Source of the DNA: Caballeronia sp. dw_19
GTDB lineage: Bacteria; Pseudomonadota; Gammaproteobacteria; Burkholderiales; Burkholderiaceae
Direction of reading: 5' to 3'
Assembly (NCBI RefSeq): GCF_018449515.1
Contig: NZ_JAAVUQ010000035.1
Span: forward strand, 16,777-80,776
Length of the DNA stretch: 64,000 nt
Shown here: one piece after another, positions 27,847 to 35,728 of the stretch
How positions within the stretch are numbered: position 1 is the stretch's first letter
How the letters are laid out: the number at the start of each line of letters is the position of its first letter
Notes under the pieces: generated by a model
The model's input: only the letters and a program-made list of their open reading frames with translations
What the model was told of the DNA's origin: nothing
The model's database searches: none
Translations under genes and position numbers: made by a program

Positions 27847-28647
27847 TTACCGTCCCATCAGCGCGCGGGCACCTCCACCAAATTCCGCCCTCACACGCTG
27901 TACGAGATCCAGCAGCAGCGGAACAAGCGTCGTGTCGGCCTTGCGACGGGTAAAGTCCCCCGTCGCGTAGCTGATGTTGAACACGTACGGTGGTAGCTCA
28001 GGCAAGCCGAGCGGCGACGCAATCGACGTAATACCCGCCTGCCACGACACTGCACAATAGCCGCCCAGGCGCGCCTCCTCGAGTGACTGCTCGATCCCGG
28101 CCGAAACCTGAGGCCAGTCGTCCTGATGACGCGAGTGCAGCTGTGCTGCCAACCTGTTACGCGCGCTGGCCGAAAGCGTTGAGAGATACGCACGACCCAG
28201 CGACGTCAACTCGATGGGCACGCGTGAGCCGCTCGCCACGTGGCGGAACAGCTCGCGCCGGTTTCGCCGCACCGACTCCAGATAAACCATATCCGTCTGG
28301 TCGGCAACCGCGAGGCCGACGTTGATCCGATGATCTTCGGCGGTCTCGCGCATGACCGGCAGCGCGAAGTCAAGCACGTCCGAATCCAGCCGCAATGCAT
28401 GAGCGAGGCTGAGCACCGGCGCGCCAAGCCGGTAGCTTCCGGTTGCGACCTCGTAGTCAAGAAAACCGCTTTCGGCAAGCGTCTGCGTCAGCCGGCTGAC
28501 CGTCGAACGCGCCAGCCCCGTGCGTTCGGCAAGCTCGGCGTTACCGAGGCGGCCTACGCCGGGGCGAAACGCCCGAAGGATCGTCAACGCACGCTCGACC
28601 GAGCGATTTGACGGAGATATGCGTTCGTGGATCGGATGCGTAGGCAT
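27847..28647 (-). CDS. IclR-family transcriptional regulator
   Basis: The 266-residue protein has an N-terminal winged helix-turn-helix (SVERALTILRAFRPGVGRLG, then NAELAERTGLARSTVSRLTQ). An effector-binding IclR domain follows (INVGLAVADQTDMVYLESVR, then PIELTSLGRAYLSTL, then SIASPLGLP). The ATG at 28647 is the natural start; upstream codons in this frame belong to the divergent gene region. It is transcribed in the same direction as the catabolic operon and divergently from the alcohol dehydrogenase gene. This is a common arrangement for a pathway-specific regulator that senses a substrate or CoA intermediate. Confidence 0.9.
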   Translation of the reverse strand: MPTHPIHERISPSNRSVERALTILRAFRPGVGRLGNAELAERTGLARSTVSRLTQTLAESGFLDYEVATGSYRLGAPVLSLAHALRLDSDVLDFALPVMRETAEDHRINVGLAVADQTDMVYLESVRRNRRELFRHVASGSRVPIELTSLGRAYLSTLSASARNRLAAQLHSRHQDDWPQVSAGIEQSLEEARLGGYCAVSWQAGITSIASPLGLPELPPYVFNISYATGDFTRRKADTTLVPLLLDLVQRVRAEFGGGARALMGR

Positions 28648-28703
28648 GGTAGGACTCAATGCGTCGACGAGGACAGTTGTGTCTTTGAGAAGGGAGAACG
28701 CTC

Positions 28704-28724
28704 CAATTCTACAGAGTGGAATTG
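28704..28724. promoter_or_regulatory. Second IclR-type operator in divergent promoter
   Basis: CAATTC and GAATTG arms flank nine bases, with an inner core TTCTA-N5-TGGAA (28707-28721). It matches the core of the palindrome at 27790-27804. It lies between the divergent IclR and alcohol dehydrogenase genes, 93 bases before the latter's ATG. Confidence 0.55.
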
Positions 28725-28816
28725 CGCTATGTCGAAATCGCATTCTTTTGATGACAATCGTGGGACTGAACAATCTGCGGACGTCGCGGTACGTGATCGC
28801 TTTCGCGAGGAGACAT

Positions 28817-29983
28817 ATGAACCCCTTCCAATTCCATTCGCCGGCCGCCCTCATCGTCGAAGCCGGTTCAGCGGCACGTATGGGCGAGATTGTGCGCTCG
28901 GCCCGAAGCCTGCGCACTTCGCTGCGGTCGCTCTTCATCGTATCGGATGCCGGCGTCCAACGCGCGGGGCTGCTGGACGACGCTCTCCTCGATCTACGCC
29001 GCACCGGCGTCGCAATAACGCTCTTCACCGATGTGGAAGCCGATCCATCGGCCCATACGGTCGAGGCCGCTGCGCGCGCTGCACGTGAAGCAAACGCCGA
29101 TGCGATACTTGGTCTCGGCGGGGGTAGCCCGATGGACGTTGCCAAGCTCGTCGCACTTCTTGCGGGCGGCAACGAGGCACTCGACACGGTATACGGCGTC
29201 GGTATTGCCAAAGGTCCACGTCTCCCACTCGTGCTGGTTCCTACCACCTCAGGCACCGGCTCGGAAGCCACTCCGGTCGCGATCGTCACTACGGGCGCAG
29301 GCCAGAAGAAAGGCGTGGTATCGCCACTTCTGATTCCCGACTGCGCCGTACTAGACGCGAAGCTAACACTCGGACTCCCGCGCCCTGCCACCGCTGCCAC
29401 GGGCATCGATGCGATGGTTCACGCGATCGAAGCCTACACGAGCCGGAGACTAAAGAATCCGCTGTCCGACTGTCTCGCGCGCGACGCGCTGCGCCTCCTA
29501 TCCGCCAACATTGAGCGCGCGTGCGAAGTAGGCAGCGACCTCGCAGCGCGCGAAGCGATGTTGCTTGGCGCGTCGCTCGCTGGCCTCGCGTTCGCCAATG
29601 CACCGGTCGCCGCTGTCCATGCGTTGGCTTATCCGGTTGGCGCCCGCTTTCATGTACCGCATGGGTTGTCGAATTCGCTCGTACTGCCAGCGGTGATGCG
29701 CTTCAATCTTCCCGAAGCAGTTGCCCCCTATTCGGAACTTGCATCGATCGTCCTTCCCCGTGCCACGGGTTCTGATGCGTTCCGGGCACAGAGGTTGATC
29801 GACTGGCTGACTGCCCTCCCAGACTCGCTCGGCCTGCCAACCCATCTGGCTGAAGTCGGCATAGCTGCAAATGATCTGCAATCGCTCGCGTCCGATGCAA
29901 TGCAACAGACCAGACTTCTCGTCAACAATCCACGTGAAGTCTCGTACCAGGATGCCCTAGACCTGTATGCGGAGGTGCTGTGA
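28817..29983 (+). CDS. Iron-containing alcohol dehydrogenase
   Basis: The 388-residue group III (Fe-type) dehydrogenase has the nucleotide-binding GLGGGSPMDVAKLVALLAGG and PTTSGTGSEATPVAIV. The metal-site region is GIDAMVHAIEAY and VHALAYPVGARFHVPHGLSN. Relatives oxidise 4-hydroxybutyrate or other omega-hydroxy acids, or reduce maleylacetate. Start ATG 28817 follows GAGGAG. With the aldehyde dehydrogenases across the IclR gene it could convert an omega-hydroxy acid to a diacid. Its stop overlaps the GTG start of the thioesterase gene. Confidence 0.85.
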   Translation: MNPFQFHSPAALIVEAGSAARMGEIVRSARSLRTSLRSLFIVSDAGVQRAGLLDDALLDLRRTGVAITLFTDVEADPSAHTVEAAARAAREANADAILGLGGGSPMDVAKLVALLAGGNEALDTVYGVGIAKGPRLPLVLVPTTSGTGSEATPVAIVTTGAGQKKGVVSPLLIPDCAVLDAKLTLGLPRPATAATGIDAMVHAIEAYTSRRLKNPLSDCLARDALRLLSANIERACEVGSDLAAREAMLLGASLAGLAFANAPVAAVHALAYPVGARFHVPHGLSNSLVLPAVMRFNLPEAVAPYSELASIVLPRATGSDAFRAQRLIDWLTALPDSLGLPTHLAEVGIAANDLQSLASDAMQQTRLLVNNPREVSYQDALDLYAEVL

Positions 29984-30429
29984 GCGCGCGACCACAGCCC
30001 GTGTCAAAGGATGCATACCCGGTCCTGCGTGATATCGACACGCGGTGGATGGACAACGACGCGTATGGCCACGTGAACAACGTTGTCTATTACTCATATT
30101 TTGATACGGCAGTAAATGCGCATCTCCTCGAAAGCGGAGCACTCGGGCGGTACGATGCTCACAACGCGATCGGACTCGTTGTCGAGACGCAATGCTGTTA
30201 CTTCGCGTCGGCCAGTTTCCCTGATCGTCTCACTGTAGGCCTGCGCGTCGCACGCATCGGCACTAGCAGCGTGCGCTATGAGCTCGCAATATTCCCGCGC
30301 AACGAACCGCTTGCAATTGCACAGGGGCATTTCGTTCACGTGTACGTCGATCGTGAAACGCAGCGCCCGGTAACTACACTACCGGGCGCTTTACGCGACG
30401 TCCTCGACGCCATGACTATGCCAGGGTGA
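29980..30429 (+). CDS. Acyl-CoA thioesterase, hot-dog fold
   Basis: The 149-residue protein belongs to the 4-hydroxybenzoyl-CoA thioesterase/YbgC group, with RDIDTRWMDNDAYGHVNNVV and YYSYFDTAVNAHL near the N-terminus; the Asp in MDNDAYGHVNN is the usual catalytic residue. The GTG start lies in the GTGA overlap with the alcohol dehydrogenase stop, so the two are co-translated. It may release free acid from accumulated CoA esters and spare CoA. Confidence 0.8.
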   Translation: MSARPQPVSKDAYPVLRDIDTRWMDNDAYGHVNNVVYYSYFDTAVNAHLLESGALGRYDAHNAIGLVVETQCCYFASASFPDRLTVGLRVARIGTSSVRYELAIFPRNEPLAIAQGHFVHVYVDRETQRPVTTLPGALRDVLDAMTMPG

Positions 30430-30590
30430 CCGCTGCTGGCGTGCACAAACTCAGCATCGCGCCCCGCCATATTAATTCGTAGTACGCCATATATCCAATT
30501 GGATAGGGCAATGACGACTGCCTCGCGCGCAAGGCATCGCTAGAGGTTGAAGTGGGAAATACAAAAACACAACCGACTGGAGACACATGC

Positions 30591-31718
30591 ATGACCAAAA
30601 CGACCATTCTTATCCCTGCGGCGCTGGTACTCGCATCGACCAGCGCTTTCGCGCAAAGCAACGTAACGCTCTACGGCATCCTGTCCGAAGGCATCGCGTG
30701 GGTCAATAATGATGGCGGACACAGCAATGTGAAGACCGTCACCGGGCCGAACCAAAATAATCGCGTCGGCCTGCGGATCAGCGAAGACCTCGGCGGTGGC
30801 AATCACGCCATCGCGACCCTGGAAAACGGGTTTGACATTACGAGCGGGAAGCTACAGCAAGGCGGTCGAATGTTCGGTCGACAGGCTTACGTCGGTCTGT
30901 CGAACGATACCTACGGGACGCTCACACTGGGCCGTCAGTACGACATGTTCTGGGATTACTTCACTCCGATCTCATCTGCCGCGGCTACGAGCGGACTCGC
31001 TGATCATCCGGGGGACTCCGACAACCTGATCGGCAGTTGGCGATACAGCAACGCAGTCAAATATACATCGCCAACCGTCGCCGGAGTGAATGCCGAGGCC
31101 ATGTACGCCTTCAGCAATTCCGCTGGTGAATTCTCCGAAAACCGTGCATTCGGCGGCGGTATAGGCTACGACCAGGGCCCGTTGAAGATCGCCGCCGCCT
31201 ATGTGGAAATGGATCAACCCGGCACCCTCAACCCGTCCGGAGCAGTCAGCGATGACTTCCAGGGCGCATCGTTTCTGACGTTTCGCACCAGCCCACTGAA
31301 CAGCAATATCGGCACGGCCAAGCAACGCAACGTTGGAGTCGGGGGGCGTTACGACTTCGGTCACGGCATGCGCGTAAACGCGCTCGTCGACACCATTCGG
31401 TATACGTACCGGGACGGCACGAGCTTCCGTCTCGATAATTACGATGTATCGATTGACTACAATCTGACGCCGAGCTTGGTGCTTGGCGCAGCGTACGTAT
31501 ATTCGGCGGGCAAGTACGGAGGTGTTAGCGCAAATCCCCACTGGCACACCGCTGCCTTGAGCCTCGACTACTTCCTGTCGAAGCGTACCGACGTGTTCAT
31601 CTTCGATGATTTCCAGCGTGTGTCGGGGCCGTATGCGGTGGCGGCACTTTATCTCGATGCGCCTTCGTCGACCCGGTCCCAAAACATGGTCGTGGTAGGA
31701 ATGCGCCACAAATTCTAA
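30591..31718 (+). CDS. Gram-negative outer membrane porin
   Basis: The 375-residue preprotein starts at ATG 30591 after GGAGAC and has a signal peptide cleaved after FAQ (about residue 22). The mature protein begins SNVTLYGILSEGIAWVNNDG, typical of the Burkholderiaceae trimeric porin family, has GRQAYVGLSNDTYGTLTLGR and ends with the outer membrane C-terminal Phe (GMRHKF). It probably admits the pathway substrate through the outer membrane. It follows the thioesterase by 161 bases and may have its own promoter. Confidence 0.9.
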   Translation: MTKTTILIPAALVLASTSAFAQSNVTLYGILSEGIAWVNNDGGHSNVKTVTGPNQNNRVGLRISEDLGGGNHAIATLENGFDITSGKLQQGGRMFGRQAYVGLSNDTYGTLTLGRQYDMFWDYFTPISSAAATSGLADHPGDSDNLIGSWRYSNAVKYTSPTVAGVNAEAMYAFSNSAGEFSENRAFGGGIGYDQGPLKIAAAYVEMDQPGTLNPSGAVSDDFQGASFLTFRTSPLNSNIGTAKQRNVGVGGRYDFGHGMRVNALVDTIRYTYRDGTSFRLDNYDVSIDYNLTPSLVLGAAYVYSAGKYGGVSANPHWHTAALSLDYFLSKRTDVFIFDDFQRVSGPYAVAALYLDAPSSTRSQNMVVVGMRHKF

Positions 31719-32557
31719 GGTACCGACTGAACCGTGACCTGATACCCGAGTATCCGACATCTCGTTTGAGATACACAAAACGGGCATTCCCAGATGCAGA
31801 TCGCGCGCCCGCGGATGCTTGCCTACGAGCTAGTCGAATCTCCTATTGGGCAGGTGATGTGGACCTGTGACGAGTTCCACCGATGGACTTATAACCAGAG
31901 AACCCCGGAGGGTCGCGCAGGCATCGAATCGAAGCTCGATGCATTCGTCCTTCTGGTTCACGACGGGCTCTGTCCTGATCTCCCTGGCGTCCCGTGCGGC
32001 AAACTTCTCCACGTTTAATGGAATGAGGATTGAAGTTTCTCTTGCCTCGACCATTTGTAAGCACAAGATCTTCAAGTATCCATGGTGGATTCTGAGCATT
32101 GATGTCGTTTCTGTCGACAATCATCCGGCTGGTAAATGTTCACCGGCTAAATATTGATAGCAATCTGGCCTCAACCACACTGCGGATGCAGAATCCCGAT
32201 GGTGCCCCTGCTCTCGCGGAAGTAACTTGAATACCCTCCTAAAAGTGACCACCGCGTTATCTCCATGGAGTCGATGCCGCCGCCTGTCGACAGTCCAACT
32301 TCGTGGTTTCTTCGCTGGTCGTGGCGAATTACTGAATTACCGGGCTCGACTCTGAACGTTTTCGGAATACTTTTTTCGGGTCATGAAGTTAATTAACTCA
32401 CGGTGACTTGTATAGTCGTTGCTTGGTCTTGTAGGGTCGAGAACTGGCGCGCGCACGTTAGGCTCCGGTGGCAGTTCCACTGCTTTCGCAGTGGGCCTCA
32501 GTCCGGCTGCCATGGCCACGTTTCCAGCTCCCGCCTCATCGAACGCAGCGGGCCGTT
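31719..32557. other. Non-coding stretch before intron nest
   Basis: No family-like ORF is visible. A perfect stem-loop (CCACTGC with GAAA loop and GCAGTGG on the reverse strand, 32477-32494) lies near a GCCTAAC sequence, but neither a complete attC site nor a group II domain V could be built from them. Confidence 0.4.
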
Positions 32558-32559
32558 TG

Positions 32560-34440
32560 TCGAGTAGCCCGAGGGGATCGCACCCTCAGGCCCTCACGCA
32601 ACCGAACGTGAGCTTCTCAGCTCATTCGGCTCCTGTTATCCAGGCCGATCACCTCCGATCCGCCAGTGGAAGAACATCCCGGGAACGACACTCTTCATCT
32701 TGCTGAGCCATTCCACACTGCACCGCTTGCGCCGCGACAGTGTTTTGTACTTGCGTCTGGCCCATTGCTCAAGCTTCCGGTCAACATAACGGAAGATTTT
32801 GCGCATTGCGATCTGATAGAACGCTCCGTAGTAGTTCCACCATCCTTGTATCGTCAGGTTGCATTGCTGTGCGAGATCGTCCAGCGTCGCTGAGGTCTGG
32901 CGATGTATCCGCCATCTACGTGCCGTCTGTCTCATCCGCTTGAGCGCGCTATTGCTTACCGCCGGCAGGAAGTTGGTAAATCGCCGGTTGTATTTGCTCA
33001 TTGCGTCCCGGGGCCTGAACGTAAAGCCCAGAAACGTGAACTGCATGTTCGGATAAGTGCCGGTGCGGTTGCTGTCCTTGCAGTACACGATCTTCGACTT
33101 CTCCGGATGCATCGTCAGTCCACAATCGTCCAGTCGTGATGCGATGGCCTTCATCACCGCTTCGGCCTGCGCCTGAGTACGGCAATGAACCACCGCATCA
33201 TCGGCATAACGTGCGAAGGGACATTGTGGATACGTCCGCTTCATCCAGCTGTCGAACGTATAATGCATGAACAGATTCATCAGGATCGGACTGACTACCC
33301 CGCCTTGTGGAACGCCTCGCGTGCGGGGCACACTTGCCCCGTCCGCAGTCTCGAACGGCGCAACCAGCCACCGCTCGATATACAGCAGGATCCAGTCTTC
33401 CCTGATGTGGTTTCGCACCGCCTTCATCAACAGCGCATGGTCAATCTGGTCAAACGCCGCCCTGATATCAAACTCAACAACCCAGTCGTACTTCCAGCAA
33501 CGCTTGCGCGTCACCGCAATCGCCTGTTTCGCCGATTTACCGGGCCGATATCCGTATGAATCTTCGTGGAACATCGGATCAAGTATCGGTTCGATCATGA
33601 GCTTGGCTACAGTTTGAGCAGTCCGATCCGACACGGTGGGCACTCCCAGTTTTCTGGTACCGCCCGTGGCCTTCGGTATCTCTACTTGTTTAACCGGTGG
33701 CGGGAAGTACGACCCCGATGACATCCGGTTCCAAAGCTTGTACAGATTTCCCGACAGGTTCTGCTCGAACATGGCGATTGTTTCATCGTCCACGCCCGCA
33801 GCACCACGGTTGGCCCTCACCAACTGATAAGCTTCCCATACCGTGCGCTTCGCAATGCGGTACGGCTTTGCTGATGTCACGTCACTCATCCCCGTTACCC
33901 AGGTTGATGACATTCGTCAGCGGGATAACGCTGCCCCTTCGCTCCACCTTCATTACAAAGGCTTCAACGCTAGTACGAGCAGCTCCGCCCCTCACTTCAG
34001 CATCGGTATTCATCCTCATGGTGTCTGCCATTTGTCTTTTCCCTTCGCATCCGAAGCAAGGTTCTCACGTTCCATACCAAAGCCTGTATTGAGATCATGC
34101 CGCCTATACACCGACTGCCGTCTGGACCGTAAGCAGGTATCGTCCCGACTGATCCTGGAGCTACCGGACGGCCCCAGTTTTGACAGTGTCTTGAGCGTAT
34201 TACGATGCGTCATCGGACGGTTTACTTTCGTTCATCTTCTCAATACGTACCTGCCATTCTCAAGGAATGACTTTTTTCCACGGTCGCTCACCACCGTGCC
34301 TTTTGAACACAGCAGCACCGGGCGGTTTGAAGCCTACCCCTGCAGGTCGGCTTCGGGAGGCCTTCTCCCATCTTTGGTATAGCTCCACGAGCTCGCGCTC
34401 ATGTTCGTGACACACTCCGGCACTACGCTCTCCTGTTTGC
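32560..34440 (-). mobile_element. Group II intron I (apparently complete)
   Basis: An intact intron reverse transcriptase is preceded by about 500 bases of RNA-domain sequence. It is followed by a domain V hairpin on the reverse strand (about 32599-32632: GAGCCGAA stem, GAGA loop, two-base CG bulge) and a domain VI-like hairpin ending near 32560. The exact 5' end was not fixed; it lies between the RT gene and about 34460. It abuts the end of another intron's RT fragment. Confidence 0.65.
32636..33913 (-). CDS. ltrA: Group II intron reverse transcriptase/maturase (intron I)
   Basis: The 425-residue protein has all RT blocks: AYQLVRANRGAAGVDDETI, EIPKATGGTRKLGVPTVSDR, YGYRPGKSAKQAI, the catalytic VEFDIRAAFDQIDHALLMKA, RGVPQGGVVSPILMNLFMHY and FARYADDAVVHC. 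The maturase region is GWWNYYGAFY. No HNH endonuclease domain is present. An alternative start lies eight codons in (MSDVTSAKPYRI). It appears functional and would splice and mobilise its own intron. Confidence 0.9.
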   Translation of the reverse strand: MSSTWVTGMSDVTSAKPYRIAKRTVWEAYQLVRANRGAAGVDDETIAMFEQNLSGNLYKLWNRMSSGSYFPPPVKQVEIPKATGGTRKLGVPTVSDRTAQTVAKLMIEPILDPMFHEDSYGYRPGKSAKQAIAVTRKRCWKYDWVVEFDIRAAFDQIDHALLMKAVRNHIREDWILLYIERWLVAPFETADGASVPRTRGVPQGGVVSPILMNLFMHYTFDSWMKRTYPQCPFARYADDAVVHCRTQAQAEAVMKAIASRLDDCGLTMHPEKSKIVYCKDSNRTGTYPNMQFTFLGFTFRPRDAMSKYNRRFTNFLPAVSNSALKRMRQTARRWRIHRQTSATLDDLAQQCNLTIQGWWNYYGAFYQIAMRKIFRYVDRKLEQWARRKYKTLSRRKRCSVEWLSKMKSVVPGMFFHWRIGGDRPG

Positions 34441-34465
34441 TTCATGTCAACGTTTACGGGACCTA

Positions 34466-35269
34466 TCATGCTTTCGACGCTTTCGACGCTGTCTGGTAGC
34501 GAACCTTGTAGCCATTGAATAGCCTCAGTTCGCCATACAACCACCGCTTACTCCACATCTTCCAGCCGAAGCCATGTTGCTGCCGGGATCGCTGCATGTG
34601 GCGCCTGATCTTCTTTTCCACCCAGTCTTTCACGAAGCTGAAGCACTCACTGGAATTTCCAATAGCGAAGTAGTTCACCCAACCACGTAGTACCGGGTTG
34701 ATCAGTTCGACAACCCGGCCCACCGGCTGTGACCTATATCGCCTGAATACATCCTTGAGCTTTCGCAGTAACGCCGTTCGCTTCTTCAGCTTTGGCGTGT
34801 ACTGCGGTCGCCATACCTTGTTCCGGATGCTTCGGACGCGACGGAAGTCGAACCCCAGAAAGCCGAAGCCCTCTCCACACGCCAGATTCACGGTGCGGCT
34901 CTTCTCTTCATTGATTTCGACCTGCAGTTTGGCAAATTCTTCCCGAAGGCGTCGGGTTACGGCCCCGAGCAACCACGCATGACGCGGATAAGCATAGATA
35001 AGCACGACAAGATCGTCAGCAAAACGGGCATACTCAACGTAGGTGTACTTCCCATTGCGCGTTGTTTCTTTCGCGCGCTCCAGCATTTGATCCACCTCTG
35101 TGAGGTAGATATTGCTGAGTAGCGGTGAAATCACCCCGCCCTGCGGAACGCCTTGTTTGCCCGATGCTGTCAGCATCAGCTTTAGCAGATGCATGACATC
35201 CCGATCATTGATCCGCCTCGCCACCTTGTCGAGCAGCAGGTGATGCCGCACGGTGTCAAAGGAAACCAC
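34466..35269 (-). pseudogene. C-terminal half of group II intron RT (intron II)
   Basis: The frame starts abruptly at FDTVRHHLLLDKVARRINDR, inside RT block 3. It continues through GVPQGGVISPLLSNIYLTEV, YARFADDLVVLI and the maturase RGWVNYFAIGNSSECFSFVK to a natural stop. The N-terminal half is absent. The missing part begins exactly where the serine recombinase element ends (35261). It belongs to a different RT type from the N-terminal half at 37957-38518, so the two halves are not one split gene. No domain V follows its stop. Confidence 0.8.
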
Positions 35270-35292
35270 GACAGACTACCCCATCCCAAGAC

Positions 35293-35724
35293 GTTCCTGA
35301 ATCGGTCGTCATCACACGAGCAGGCCATCCATTCGAAGGCCTGCGCCTGCAGGTCATCAGCCGGCGGCAACGCGCTGGTCGACCACATCTCCTGCTGCTT
35401 CTTCCAGACCAGTCACGCGGACTGATTCCTGTCGACTGGACCGATTCCATTACCGATGTCGTGGGGACCGCCCCGGCATCCGACGTGCTGGGTTCACTCG
35501 CCGACCTGCTCCACGCTCGCGTCATCATTGACGCTTTATTGCGCCAAACGGAACAGGAGAGCAACGATGCAACTGAACCTGGCCTTCGAGGATCTGCCGC
35601 ACGACGACAGTCTATGGGAGCAACTCGACGAAGCGACACGCGAAACGATGATCGATCGGCTCGCGCAGGCGATCGCAAAGGTCGAAATCGTAAGTCGTCC
35701 AAACGAACTGGAGTACAACGATGA
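35293..35724 (+). CDS. DUF5372-like recombinase-associated protein, 5' end unclear
   Basis: One frame reads VVITRAGHPFEGLRLQVISR, then HLLLLLPDQSRGLIPVDWTD and LGSLADLLHARVIIDALLRQ. The pattern of HPF-G-x-x and later P-x-x-W-T-D resembles DUF5372 proteins that accompany serine recombinases. It ends at 35724 in an ATGA overlap with the recombinase start. No start codon is visible between the element edge and residue 1 of the match, so the 5' end may be truncated or read from an outside start; a GTG at 35461 gives a shorter form. Confidence 0.5.
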   Translation, partial: VPESVVITRAGHPFEGLRLQVISRRQRAGRPHLLLLLPDQSRGLIPVDWTDSITDVVGTAPASDVLGSLADLLHARVIIDALLRQTEQESNDATEPGLRGSAARRQSMGATRRSDTRNDDRSARAGDRKGRNRKSSKRTGVQR

Positions 35725-35728
35725 GTGA
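35567..35728 (+). CDS. Small protein preceding serine recombinase (53 aa)
   Basis: AGGAGAG precedes the ATG by five bases. The acidic product reads MQLNLAFEDLPHDDSLWEQL and then DEATRETMIDRLAQAIAKVE; small proteins of this pattern are repeatedly found in front of large serine recombinases in proteobacteria. Its stop overlaps the recombinase start by eight bases, so translation is coupled. It may modulate the recombinase, perhaps as a directionality or stability factor, but no function is shown. Confidence 0.6.
   Translation: MQLNLAFEDLPHDDSLWEQLDEATRETMIDRLAQAIAKVEIVSRPNELEYNDE

Noticed and set aside
32440..32500. Possible integron attC site (GTTAGGC/GCCTAAC near a perfect GAAA-loop stem)
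   Set aside because: Only one core site matches the consensus. No partner core at a suitable distance and no imperfect internal symmetry were found.
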